A stretch of DNA of 64,000 nt, taken from the NCBI GenBank assembly GCA_039096225.1, contig JBBPEB010000032.1:124001-188000 (forward strand). The letters run 5' to 3'. Within the stretch, counting starts at the first letter, position 1. Every line of letters begins with the position of its first letter. The stretch comes from Blastocystis sp. Blastoise (taxonomy: Eukaryota; Sar; Bigyra; Opalinata; Blastocystidae). Shown piece by piece: positions 33,215 through 47,143 of this stretch. Made by a program: the position numbers and the translations under genes. The notes under the pieces are model-generated. The model did not search any database. It was not told the origin of the DNA and saw nothing but the letters and a program-made list of their open reading frames with translations.

Positions 33215-36200
33215 TTAAACAGAATTAGTATTAATTTGCTTAAATTCAATATTACTATAAGTAGAACGACTTGTTGATTCATTCGAATGTGATTTCAGTC
33301 GATTTAAGAATGACTTAATATGTTTATTACTTGTGTTTTCTTCAATTAATGATTTAGTTAACATAGATTGTTTATTTGAATCAAATATATATAAAGAATT
33401 AGAATGAAAACGAGAATGTTTATGATGTAAACATTTAGAATTAAATAAATAACATACTATTAAAGTAATTACTATAATACATAGAAAACAACCACTTAGA
33501 AGTAACCATAAATAACGAAAACCATGGTTATCATTAGAATTATTCGTATATTCAATTATATATACATTATCTTCTTCTATATCAAGTATACATATAATAA
33601 AATATTTATCTATTTTCTTTAATGAATTTTCTAATGTAGTTTGTATTGTTTCTAATATAGGAATATATAGAGACGAAGAATTGGATGGAAGTTCAATACG
33701 TAATAGAAAAGAAACAGAAGATGATGTAATTATAGCAGCTTGTGTTAATGTTCTATTCACAACAATAATAGAGTCTTCTTGTAAAGAAAAAGAAGACAAT
33801 TCTTTATATAATATATTATACATGAAAAATAAATATTTTGGAGAAAATGATGACATTTGAATATTCTTTAAAGTCATGGGAATATATACATATACACTGC
33901 CTTCAGGTGGAATACCCACGGGAGACCCTGTTAAACATTGTGAATTATTAACAGGAGACCATTCAATAATATCTTGATCAATAGTACAAGCTCTGGATTG
34001 ATATGAATTCGACGTATTATTACAATATAAATAAGAAACATCACCTACTTTAGTTATAGGCCAGATACCATCGGATCTACATGTGGGAATAATCACGGTT
34101 ATATTAAGATATATAGAAGTATTATGATCTGGATTAGAAGCAGTAATCATATATAAACCTGAAGAGATAGAAGATAATAATGAAGAGGAAGATGATGAAG
34201 AAGAAGAAGATGATAATGATGAAGAAGAAGAAGATAATAATGAAGAGGAAGATAATAATGATGAAGAAGAAGATGATGATGATGATTCTATTATTTTATG
34301 AGCATTTCTATTACTTATAATACTATTATTATCCTTCATGATTATAGAATTCTCATTTGGTTTATATTCAGGATCATCATCCTGTACAATAGGAGTTCCA
34401 GTAATAATTCCCGTGGTTTTATTAAAAAATAAGCCTTCAGGTAAAGAAGGTTGAATAGACCAGGAAGCGATATAATACTCTGTAACTGGTATTATCGGAG
34501 ATATAGACACATAAGAATAAAATATATAATCTGAATATGGATAATAAACAATAGGTTGTTTATATATACATAAATCAATCACTTCTTCCCATTTTGGAGG
34601 GATTGAATTCGTACAATGGCGGGAACGAGATCCCTCTAAATTAGGATCTAAACATAATTGTGTTTCTGTGTTCCCCTTGCTGACTCCTTTCCATAAACCC
34701 TCAGGTTCACAACGAATATCTAATATTTCAATAGCAATACTTCCAGCTTCTTTTCTTGTTTCTTGATTAATATATATATTATATATAATAGTCGGAAGAT
34801 TAATTTGAGGAGTACCATATATAGTTCCTGTCTTTTGATCTAAAAACATTCCCTTGGGAAATGATGGTATAGACTCAAAATAATTACATTTTCCATCACA
34901 GGTAGGAGTAAGAGGTTCTATAGGAGAATTAATATCAAGAGATAGATGAGTAATAGGGTATAGAACATGAGGAGGAATAGGAGAACAAAGAGAAAATATA
35001 TCACCCCAACGAACAGGATTCTCATAACAAAAACGATATATAGCACCAATTGTATTAGTATCATTACAAGGTAATTGAAGAAATGTATTTACGGGTGTTA
35101 ATATCCAATCTCCATCAGTATCACAATATACATCGACTACAGAAAGAGTAATAGATCTAGATACACTATTATAAAAATTAGATGCAGTAATAGTATAAAC
35201 AATAGAAGATGAATTATGGGAAGGACTTCCAAGAATTGTTCCTTTATTAAAGAATAATCCATCAGGTAACTCAAGATCAATTGTCCATTTATCGATGATT
35301 CCCGTGGTTATTGGAGATATTTCTTGAAAATGATGAACTCCAAATGTATAAATTGAGAATGGATAAATAAGAGTAATGGTATAATTCATATAAGTACATA
35401 AATCTATAGGATCAAACCAAAAAGGTTTATTATCAACAATAATACAATCTCTGTACTGTGTTCCAGTTTCTAACGGATCACAACTCAATACACTTGTAGT
35501 ATTCACTAATGTTAATGGCCAATATCCTTCTGGTGGACAATATAATGGAATATCTGTTCCAGTTATAGTAATAGTAATAGAAGTAGATAGAGTACCTAAG
35601 GGATTGACAGCATGTATTTTATATACTGTAGAATCTTGAGAAAATAATGGAACTCCCGCGATTATTCCCGTGAATCTTTGGATAGTGATTCCTTCTGGTA
35701 AACGAGGTTCTGAAGTGAAAATATAATCAGAATAATTAAGAGAAGGAATAAGAAAAGGAATAAGTGGTTCTAAAGATTGATTTACTTTATAATTATAAGA
35801 AGTATAATTATAATAGAATAGAGACGGAGCTTGAGAAGCACAATAAGATTCTATTGGTGAAAGAAGAATACCATAATGACACAAACGTCGTCGATGTCCT
35901 ATTTGATTATATAAACATGGTAAAAAGGAATATTGTCCTTCAGGAGAAATAGGCCAACCATCTTCTGTTTTTGAACATAATTGACCAACTGGTTTATACT
36001 CTAATTTAAATTCTGATAATTGATAAGGTTGATTCTTACAGAATTCTATAGAAGAAGTATCAATATTTTTATTCACACATTGAATAGTAATAAAACGGAA
36101 CGAATGATAATTCTTTGTTGGATAGATTGAGTATTGTTTTTGTTCATTATATGAAGTATAGAGTTGATCTAATTGAAAAGACAATGTGTCCCATTGTTCG

Positions 36201-39200
36201 TCATCATTCGAAGCTTCTAGAATATATCCTGAAGGTGTTCTTTCCGTACAATTTCTACTGTTAAAGATTGAGTAAGATGTTGGATATCGTCGATCATAAG
36301 AAGAATCGAAAGAATAGATAAATGAACTAAAATAACAAGAATTCATTTCCCAATTAGTTGAAAGATCATTATCAATAATATAGGATAAACTATCATTTAT
36401 AGTTGTATTAGAATCGGAATAAATAGATCCTTTTGTTAATATATTTTGTTCATTATTTAATGGAACAATAATAGCCGAGAAATATATATACACCGTAGAA
36501 GATTGTGAAAGAGATAGTATAGAAGAAGATGATGAAGATGATGATAATAATAATGATGATAAAGATGAAGATGAAGATGATGATAATAATGAAGATGATA
36601 ATAATAATTGTGAATGTGATAATAAATTCAATGATACTTTATTATATGTTTCAAAAGGTTCATTACCACAAGGTAATAATTCTAAAAATGAAATACAATT
36701 TAATCCATTATTTACGATTTCATTATAAAATTCAAAAGATATATAAATAATAGCATATTTCTTTTTATGATTTCTATAGAGTAAGCATGTAGATTCTGTT
36801 ATATTTCCTTCAGGAATATTAATTCGATTAATTTCATTTCCATTTAAATAAAGAATAATTCCACCAATATAAGTCACTTCAACAAAAAATCCGGAATAAT
36901 CTTCAACAGATGGTATATATATAATTGTACGAAAATAATGAATATGTCCTTTAGAAAGTGGAAAAAAATAATCTCGTGATTTCAGCCAATCAGAATCATT
37001 ATAATTGACTAATGTCCAATCAGGAAACACAGGTGAGATATCATTTTCATTCAGTTGGTAACTCCAAACTAAAGAACTATCATCTGTTTCTCTTTCGATA
37101 TGAAATGATATTATATAAGGTCGTTGATCTATAGAAGTGCTTATATCTGTATAAGATTCCATAATTGTATGATTATTTGATAATAAAAATATAGTTGTAT
37201 CTTTATCTCCCCATCCTTTCCTCTTATTATCTTCTAAAGCAATAAGATAATCTCCAGGAGGAATGCAATATCCTTTATGAATCACACTAGGAGCATAAAT
37301 ATCACTAATAATATCTATATATCGTGATGTATCATTCTTAGTATATAAATATAATGATTTTGATATAGAATCACTGTTCTTTCGATTCGTTATATAGATA
37401 AAGAATGGAGTATTTGGTATAGAACAAATAGTAACAGAAATAAGGAGTGTTGTATTATAATAGACATCATCATCTCCTAAAGCTTGTATTGTTAACATCA
37501 CTTGAGGAATATATATAGCAGGACTACCATAAATATTACCACTATTACTATCTATATATAATCCTTCAGGTAATACTCCTTCTTCTATAGAGAAGAATGA
37601 ATATCCTGAAGACGCCGTTACCCGCGGGAATTGGAGATCTCGATAACTAATAACAGAAGAAGGAGTGTATTTAAGGGGACTCATAGTTGTATTTTTATTT
37701 CTATAGGAATTCATTTCAATTTCATGGATTTGTATATATTGTTGACTAACAGTATTATCACTCACAAAAATATCGTCACGAAAATCACGGTAAAATATAA
37801 ATTTATACATATTATAAGCTTCTGTATGAGGCATAGTATAAAAACATCGTTTTTGAAGTCGATCTTCCCATTGAATATTTGTATAATTACCTAGAAATAT
37901 ACAATGTTCTTTATTTATACATCCAAAGAAAGACCATGATGTAGGATCACACTCAGTAGAATCACGACTACTTGTTAAACAAAATGTATGAATATATTCA
38001 TAACGAAGAGGATTCTCATAATATAAATACATATCTACAGAAGTATCGATAGATTCCAGTGGTAAAGAAAAGGATGTATTATTAGAAGATGAAAGAATTT
38101 GAAAAGAATTTCTTGTTGAAAAAGTATATAGAGTATTATTATTATTATGTTTATTATTATTATTATTATTAATATTATTAATATTATTAATATTATTAAT
38201 ATTATTATCATTATCATACATTTCTTCAGTTTTTGTTTTTCTCGATGAATCTTTGAATTCATATCTCCAATATGTTTTATATACTAAATCAACAAGATAA
38301 TTTCCTATATGAATATTATCATTATCAGCAATAACGGACATATCCCAACATCGATTATTATGTATACTATCTTTAATTAAACGAGCAGTAAAAGAAGTAG
38401 ATAAAGAAGTAGGTAATGATAATGGATTTATTATAGAAGCAAAAGCTATTATATTGGCTCCTTTAATTAAATAACTACTTGATATAACTACATCTCTACC
38501 TGAGAATGTAGTCATTGATGAAGTAGAAGTAGTATTATAATCAACAAAATCATCTTCAATAAATGTTTTATAGACTACTTTATTATTTATATAAAGAATA
38601 AATGAATAGGATGAATAGATTCGAAATAAGATACTATCATATTGTTTTACATAAGGAATATTAATTGTTACACGATAGAATTGTACAGATGTTTGAAGAA
38701 GAGGAGGAGGAGTAGTAGAAAAACAGGAAGTCCATGGATCATTCTTTATATCAGGTATATAATCATTTGTATACCAATTAGAAGGCATACTAGATTCTCT
38801 ATTTAATAAACATAATACTAAAGAACTTCTATATGGAATTATATATTGAAAATTTAATGGCATATCTAATTCTGTTCCTGTATCTAATAATACTCGATTT
38901 AATGTATAATTCTCATAACTATTTGATAAAGAGATAGTCAAGGAACTCTTAGAAGACCACCCTTGTTGAAGTTCTGTATATAATACTAAAAAATAATTAT
39001 CATAAAAAAAAGTATGATCTAAAGAATAAGGTGTATTTGTAATAGTATCATGATATTCTAATACAATTTCTTTATTACTATTCAGAATATAGAAATGTTC
39101 ATAGCTAGAAGAATATGAATTTGATGTTTTTAAAAATGTTACAGACATAGTATTAGAATACGTACATATACTTGTATTAATATATATAGATATAGATTCA

Positions 39201-40946
39201 ATTTGAGAATAAGTATTTGTAGCACTAATAACAATAATTCCATTCCAAGGAATAGAAAAGAAGCCAGTTATAGTTCCAGTTTGTTCAGATAATGTTAGAT
39301 TTGAAGGTAATATTAATGGATAAGTATTAATAAAATGAGTATATCCAGAAGAAGTAGGAGGTATAAATAGATTATCATTAACACATAAATTAAATACATT
39401 ACTACTATATAATAATTGAGATCGAATAATATTTGAATTACCATAGAGAATTATATTACATATTTGAGTTTCATTATTTTCATTATAAGTGGATACAACT
39501 TGAAATCGTATTTGATGATAAGCTTTCGTATTTGAATATACAGGAAACACTTGTTTTTGTTTACGTCCTGTAAATTGTTTTAATTGTAGAATCATAATGA
39601 GTTCCCACTGATTATTTATTTGACTACCATATAATGCTATTTCTTTAGGATCATTTCGTTGAAAAGCAAAGCCACTAACAATCTCGATTTCATTAAACCA
39701 TTCATAATAATTCTCTTCAAATGTATATATAAATGAGCAATCCGTGTTTTTACATGTCCATTGAGTACGTAGATTATTGTCTACTACATGATCTGGAATA
39801 TCACTACCAACAGAAGATCCAGAAGTAATTCCACCGTGAATAAGACGAGGTATATGTTGACCATATAAAGGTAATATAAAGAAATCAAATTGATCATCCA
39901 TTATTTGATGTAATTGACTAGGGTGGACTTCTATAGCTATACATATACTATTATTATTATGTATCCATTGTAAAGTTTGTAAGGTATAATAATGATAGGA
40001 ATAAGTAATATCTTCAGTAGTAGCATAAGTATTAGGAGCTATAATAACATTATTTAAATATCGTTTTACTAATTCAACACCATTTATATATATAACATAA
40101 CCTTCTCTTGCATGTATACCTAGTTGAAGAACTGGATATAATGAAGAATCAAAGAGAAATGGAGAAGAATAACGGTAATACTTAGTATGCCCTAAAGATT
40201 GAGGAAATAATCCTGGGAAATAAGAAGACCAACGAGTATCATCAAAAGACATCGATTTCCAATCATTATTATATTGTGGACTACTTGTATACTGCCAAGT
40301 AGAATTCTTATATATAGAAAATTGAGCTATAGAAAAATCAAATAAAACTCTATTGAAATAGCAAGTATTTTTTAGAGACATGCAGATAAAATAAATAAAA
40401 AGGATATAAATAATATGTATAATATTTTTAAAAAAACTTATAATAATTGTAAAAAAAATAAACTATATTAAAAATAAATTACTATTAAATGCCCATAAGT
40501 AGGATGCACCAATATCAAGTCTATCTTTTATAATTCTTATTTTATCTATGTCTACATAGAAAATTGACTCTGGAGACCATCCTTGAGAAAGTCTAAAAAA
40601 AAGAAGATGAATGATTTATATAAATATATCAAATAACTTACGAATCATATCCACCAATAGTATATAAGTCTCTAGATACACATACTGTATAGCTTAGAGT
40701 AGATAGATCATTATTTAAACCACTCAAAGAAATGATAACATCTTGATCAATAGACGTACTTCTGAATAAAGTTAATCTTTCTTTGTATGACTCTTTTCCA
40801 TACGTCCTTGTTATGTTTAATAATATTTGATCACTTGGACACTGACTCTTTACCAAAATTGCATATAAACCTATAATAAAATATTGAATACTATGCAAGA
40901 GATTCATACAAATTTCGATAAAGAATAAAATGGAGTAAGTCACCAT
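33215..40946 (-). CDS. Giant type I surface protein 2, paralog of protein 1
   Basis: This is a predicted surface receptor or adhesin of about 2508 residues. Exons are 40946-40642, 40592-40483 and 40326-33215. The apparent start near 40381 falls inside the second intron. The N-terminus is hydrophobic (signal peptide, about residues 14-34), then a degenerate DGW module that reads DSLSQGWS across the first splice. Blocks of jelly-roll (MSFDDTRWSS, YINGVELVKR), discoidin-like and putative-Ig modules repeat about three times, as in protein 1. The second half adds five Cys-rich repeats with a CxxxGxW...C...R.C...W...C pattern alternating with Ig-like modules, and a poly-Ser tract near 34160-34290. 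One membrane helix (YLWLLLSGCFLCIIVITLIV) and a tail of about 75 residues end the protein. The shared module order with protein 1 shows common origin. Confidence 0.84.
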
Positions 40947-41776
40947 TCTCCAAGAGAAAGCAATAAAGATTAAACAAAAATGAATATCGACAAGAGAAAA
41001 TACTCATTTGGGGCTCATTTGCTCATTATTTAAAGTTCCAGAATTGACGGAGAAAATCCTCATTTTCCCATCAAAAAAAAGAAAAAAACACAAATTTAAC
41101 GAATTTATTCAACATTATTGGACACTATTATTTAGGGAAAAAATGATTGGTTGCTATTTTTGAATTTTTCTTTACGACTATTCACGGGTATTTAGAAAAT
41201 AATACAAGTAAATTGACAGATTCCCATAAAGATAGATTTTTTTTAACAACTAGTTTATTTTGTTTTTTTTTCCTATAAACACGTTTTCTTTAATGATTCA
41301 TGCTCCTAAGTTCCATTAGAGTTATCAAGGAATGATCGTATATCGATCATTGTCTATATTATGTAATATTTATACAAATTTTGTAGAACTGCTTTTCAAA
41401 ATGTACATATCTATCTGATTAATATTGAATATCTTATATAGCAATGCTGTTGACGATGGGAAGATTATATTAGCGACAAAGAAAAGCGATTTTTATGAAA
41501 ATTTGGTCAACACTAAACAAATATTTAAATTTCTAAGATCAAAGATTCTTAAACAGATCAAATTATATATATAGATATCCAAATATACATATATATAAAA
41601 CAGAGAGTCCTTTTTTTAAAAAGTAACACAAGAAAACACAAAACTGTACGAAGGCAAAAGACGACAAAATGAAAAAGAAGAAAATAAAGTATTAAAATAA
41701 AAAAAAATGATTCTTTATTTATTGATATTAGACCCTACAAGTAATATGAGTATGTTTTGAAACAAGATACATATGT
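40947..41776. promoter_or_regulatory. Upstream region of giant surface protein 2
   Basis: This lies between the giant-2 start and the 3' end of the KAR5/GEX1 gene, both on the minus strand. Composition is less extreme than in other spacers near 40990-41230. On the minus strand it has CCAAT-type boxes near 41120-41155. No gene was seen. Confidence 0.4.
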
Positions 41777-43509
41777 TTATTCAGCATATCCAGGAATCGA
41801 AATGTCCAGTTCATTATATGTGTCTATCTGTTCAGAGTGTGTTTTATAAAACTCGTTTGTATCTTCTAAGAGAGTTTCAAACATTTCTGGTGTTTCAATA
41901 TCACATAATACATTATGTATAATTAAAATAAAGGAAATCAATTGTTTATGATAGATTCAGTTGAAAATAATAATTTTTAAATATTTGAATTAATGGAATC
42001 AAAAAGAGATATATGAAATAATATATATATATAATTATATAAAAGGATATAATTTATTCGATTTCGTTTACGTAAATGATATTTATGAACACCAAAATAA
42101 GTTAATAAAGACTATATATATAGAAATAGTATATATGTATATTGTGAAAGAGTAAAGAGAAAAATAATATGTGATTATTATTGAATAATTTTATATTCTA
42201 TATATTATATTAAAAAAGAGTATACTAATATTATTATTATAAAAGTATCTATGATTATGTATATATATATACACTTTGATTGTCTTCGCATTCACTATCT
42301 TCTATAAACATATACTTTTGTTCCTCAACGTTATAATCACTATCCTCACTATCTTCAAAATCTTCACTATTTCTACTTAATAGAGGCATCACAAGATCTT
42401 TTGTGTTTTGTATATATCTATCCATATCACAACTCTTCATCTTCTTATACTATATATATATAGTAGAATTATAGAGAGAATCATAAGAATCATAATTCAT
42501 TAAAAAAAAATAGTGATATATATAAAAAAATAATTTAAAATGAAAGTATATACAATATCATTTATAGATATACTATTCACATATATAAGAAATAATATTT
42601 AAATATATATATATTTATATACCATTCGTTCCACAAGTGTATATGTTTCCTCTTCTGTATCTTTATACATAAATATAGTTTTAATTAAATAAAGTAGACT
42701 TCCTAAAACTGATGTTTTCTGTATAGTATTATTAAGCATTTGAATATATTCGACAGAAAAGAATGGAGACAGTAATAAGGATATTATAAATTGAATGAAA
42801 ACAGTTGTTATTATAGTTAATAACAAACCCGGTCTAGCTTCACTTGTCTAGATTATATATATATAAAGAAATTAGAAATATAACAGTATAAAAAAAACAA
42901 AAAGTATTCAATAATAATAATAAATATAATAATATAATAATTATAAACATAAATATACTAAATATAATAAAACACAATAATAAACATAATCATAATAAAT
43001 ATACTCTTTGAAAGTTAGTAGCTATACAAGCAATGCATCCCCAAAAGCAGAGCATAATAATAGATTTCAAATCATTAAATGTCAGTAATAATTCTTCTTG
43101 AATTTTTTCTAAATAAGAAAGTTGTTTCTGAATCCATCCTAAAACTGACTGAAGCATGCTGAAATGCTCGTCAGCACGTTCTTTCACATCGTCAAACGAG
43201 TATTTCATATCATCCTTTATATATGTATATATATATTAATATTATTTATTCATAATAGTAATCAATATATGATCTTTTCAAATGTATATTATATATTCTA
43301 TAATACTAGGATTATAACTTTATATATATATACATTTAGTTTTCCTACATTATCATTAGTATCTTTTGCACTTTGAGCAATAGCTTTTGTTTTTATTAGC
43401 GACTCTTCTTGACGTTGTAATACTTTTGTTTGCACATTCACTGCTAGAGACCTATAGAGACATTCTATCTATTCTATTATAATACGAATAACTATTGTTT
43501 ATGATAATA

Positions 43510-43541
<32 letters not shown>

Positions 43542-44425
43542 TTAATAATATATATATTATTATACACAGTAGATGAAGCTTCATAAGTAACAGATTGAAG
43601 ATTCTTCAAATTCTGCTCTTCTAAATCTTGCCATAACTATATATATAGTTATTAATGAATATTATATATATTATATATAATTATTAATTAATATTATATA
43701 TTATATATAATTATTAATTAATATTACACATATTCTATAATAATAACAAATATAATTATTAATTAATATTACACATATTCTATAATAATTACAAATATAA
43801 TTATTAATTAATATTACACATATTCTATAATAATAACAACTATAATTATTAATTAATATTACACATATTCTATAATAACAAATACTATACATATATACTT
43901 CAGATTGTCGATAAAAACATATATTATCTGTTTGATGAACAAACATTGTATACACCATAAAATAATCTGGAGATAAAAGAGCTGTACATTCATGAATATC
44001 CTCTGCAGTACATATTTGTTGTGGATAATCTATACTATTCATTGTATAAAAATTAAAAGACAAAAAAAAATACTAATATCACGAAAATGACAATTCATTA
44101 CATTAAATGCAAATTTATCTTTAACACCACTATCCATACTCCCACATGCTGTTTCCATTTCCTGAAATGTTCTCTATATATTCATATTTTTCATCAACAA
44201 AAATAAATCAAACATACACTCCAACAATCAGGAAATCGACTTGATTTACTATATCCTTTCCACAGAATAAAGTCTTCTTCACCTTTTTTAATTTGTTCTT
44301 CATAGGATTTCTTCGATAAATTTCCTTTACCTAATGAAGTGATTATTATTCATTGTTTTGAATATAGAAATACCAAGAACAAGAATAATAAATTCTATTA
44401 AAACAACAAAATACAAAAAATACAT
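41777..44425 (-). CDS. KAR5/GEX1/Brambleberry-type nuclear fusion protein
   Basis: KAR5-family proteins sit in the nuclear envelope or ER and are needed for fusion of nuclei after gametes fuse. ATG 44425 gives a signal peptide (MYFLYFVVLIEFIILVLG). The luminal domain then has the family's Cys pattern: FPDCW, METACGSM, MNCHFRD, QICTAEDIHECTALL and a TDNICFYRQSE end. This matches the CW...C..M...NCH...C...C...YLEFF...NSICHQLQ order of plant GEX1. A long coiled coil follows (LWQDLEEQNLKNLQ through LLLTFNDLKSI), then membrane segments around IIMLCFWGCIACI and LLLTIITTVFIQFII with a SEARPGLLL link like the family's ARP block. An acidic tail ends it. About ten exons join in frame. The last exon (ending 41777) is linked through an inferred GTAAAC...CACCAG intron and is the weakest part. 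Confidence 0.82.
43696..43885. repeat. 45-bp tandem repeat, four copies, in a KAR5/GEX1 intron
   Basis: The unit starts AATATTACACATATTCTATA and recurs four times with one to three differences per copy. It lies between the RQSE exon and the LWQDLEEQ exon. The region just left of it shows a further degenerate half copy. Confidence 0.88.
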
Positions 44426-44886
44426 ATTACTTTTCGTTTAAAATAGAAAAATATATTTTCCGAAATAAAAAAACAAAAAAAAAGTCAAAGTTATCAAAAC
44501 TGAATTGAATTAAAAGTATCTGAATTACTTTCAGAAATTTCTCTTTTCAAAAATATATATATATTATTCTTAATTTTAAAAGCATGAACAAAACAAAATA
44601 ATTTCAAAAAATAATAACTAAGTACACACAAGTGACGATTATAGATATAATATATATATGAGTATTTATGTTTATTATTAAATAAAAAATATTTTAAATA
44701 TTTTAAATATAATAAATTAAAAAGAACCACATTAGTAAAAAAGAAATCGAAAATATATAATGAATAATAGAATTAATTTGAGCAAAGAGTACAAAATAAA
44801 AAGCAAAAAAATATATAATTTTCCTTTTTAAATTTTTTAATAATAATGAATTAAAAAAAAGTCAAAAGAAATCAAAAAGATTTATT
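44426..44886. other. Intergenic region between KAR5/GEX1 and GRP94
   Basis: This holds the KAR5/GEX1 promoter on one side and the GRP94 3' flank on the other. It is A+T-rich. No feature was recognised. Confidence 0.55.
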
Positions 44887-47078
44887 TTATAAATCTTCTT
44901 CTTCTTCTTCCTTTTCTTCATTACGATTTTCTCTATCTCTCTTTAAAGATTCTTGGAATTCTTCTTCACTCATTTGTTCAGCATTAGAACTATCGAAATG
45001 TATTTCTTGACCTTCTTGAGCCTTAGGAGCTTCAGGAGTTTCAGGAGCTTCAGGAGCAGCAGTAGTAGTTTCTTCTTCTTCTTCATCTTTAGTAACTTCA
45101 ATTTCAGGAGCTAAATCAAGACTATCAATATTCATACCCTTTTGCATCATAGAATAAACACGTTTAGCAAAAGCTTCAGGTTCAGTAATCATAAAGCCAG
45201 AATTCATTAAAGAACTATCAAATAATAAATTAGCAAAAGCTTTAGCAGTTTCATCTTCAGCATCAGCCTTAACCATATTATTAAGTTCAATAATAATAGG
45301 ATGTCTAGGATTAATTTCAAGAATCTTCTTAGCTTGCATATATTTAGCTCTTTCAGGATTTTGAAGAGCTTGAGATTTCATAATTCTTTCCATAGTAGCA
45401 GAATAACCCCATTTAGTAGTAGAGAGAACAGCAGGAGCAGATTCTAATCTTTCAGAAACTTCAACCTTTTCAACTTTATCACCAAGAAGTTCTTTCATCC
45501 ATTTAGTTAAATCTTCAAACATAGATTTATATTGTTTAGTTCTTTCTTTAGCTTCATCAGCTTCATCACCAAATTCAACACCTTCCTTAGTAATATCTTG
45601 AAGAGTCTTACCATCAAATTCCTTTAAGTTTTGAACAACATATTCATCAATAGGATCAGTGAAATATAAAACTTCAACATCTTTCTTTTCGAATTTTTCT
45701 AAGAAAAGATTATTCTTAAGATTTTCAAGATCTTCACCAGAAACGAAATAAATTTGTTTTTGCCAATCTTTCATATTCTTAACATATTGTTCAAGAGAAA
45801 TCCATTTATCATCAGATTTAGTAGATTTATAACGAAGAAGTTTAGAAAGTTTATTTCTATTAGCAGAATCTTCAATAACACCAATCTTAATATTCTTACC
45901 AAATTGTTCCCAGAAATCTTTATAATCAGTCTTTTCTTTTTCTTCAGTTTCAGTAGTTTCTTCTTCTTTAGTTTCTTCAACTTCAGGTTCAGTAGCTTCT
46001 TCAGTTTCTTCCTTTTCTTCTTCTTCAGGTTCATCTTCACTAGCAAGTTTCTTAATCATTTCAATAGCTTTACGAACAAGTTTCTTACCCATAACCTTAA
46101 GAACCTTATCTTGTTGTAATTGTTCACGAGAAACATTAAGAGGAAGATCATCAGAATCAACAACACCAACTAAGAAATTAAGATATCTAGGAATTAAATC
46201 TTCAAAGTTATCTTGAATAAGTACCTTACGAACATAAAGACGAATATTAGAAATCTTTTTACTATAGAAATCATCATAAAGATCAGAAGGAGCTTTAGAA
46301 GGTAAATAAAGAATAGCTCTGAAATCAATTTCACCTTCAGCCTTAAAGTGAATCCAAGTTAAAGGATCTTCTTCACCACCTTTATTAAGAGTTTTATAGA
46401 AATTCTTATATTCATCATCAGAAATTTCAGATTTATCACGAGACCAAATAGCTTTTTGTTTATTCATTTGTTCCCAACTCCAAACAGTCTTTTCTTCAGT
46501 TCTAGTCTTAGGTTTTTCATTTTCTTGTTTATTTTCTTCTTGATCTTCAGCATTAACTTCTTCAATATCTTCACCTTCAAAAACATCTTCTTCCTCTTCT
46601 TCTTCTTCAATAGGAACTTCAACAGTTTCAGTATGACTCTTATAAAGATAAATAGGGAAAGTAATAAATTCAGAGAATCTCTTAATAAGTTCTTCTAATT
46701 TAGCTTGATCTAAATATTCTTTAGCATCATCCTTAAGATAAAGAGTAATTTCAGAACCATGAGTAAGAGTATTACCACGAGGATCTTCACCTACAGTAAA
46801 AGTACCATCAGCACTAGATTCCCAAACATGTCTATATAAAAATATAATATTAAATATTCATATTATTTATATATTTTTTAAATATAAATATTATTATAAA
46901 TCAGTTCTCAAAGATGTCATCAATAAAATCAGACATACGCTCGAATATTATCCTCATATAATAATAATAAAATAATAATAATAATAAATAAAATAATAAA
47001 ATAATAAGATTCAGGTCTCAAAGATGTCATCAATAAATCAGACATACGCTCGATTGTTTCCACATATTCAAAAATAAA

Positions 47079-47143
<65 letters not shown>

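Noticed and set aside
40326-40381. ATG near 40381 as the start of giant protein 2
   Set aside because: It lies in an intron. Exons at 40946-40642 and 40592-40483 add a signal peptide and a DGW module, and join in phase to the CTCAATTT exon at 40326.
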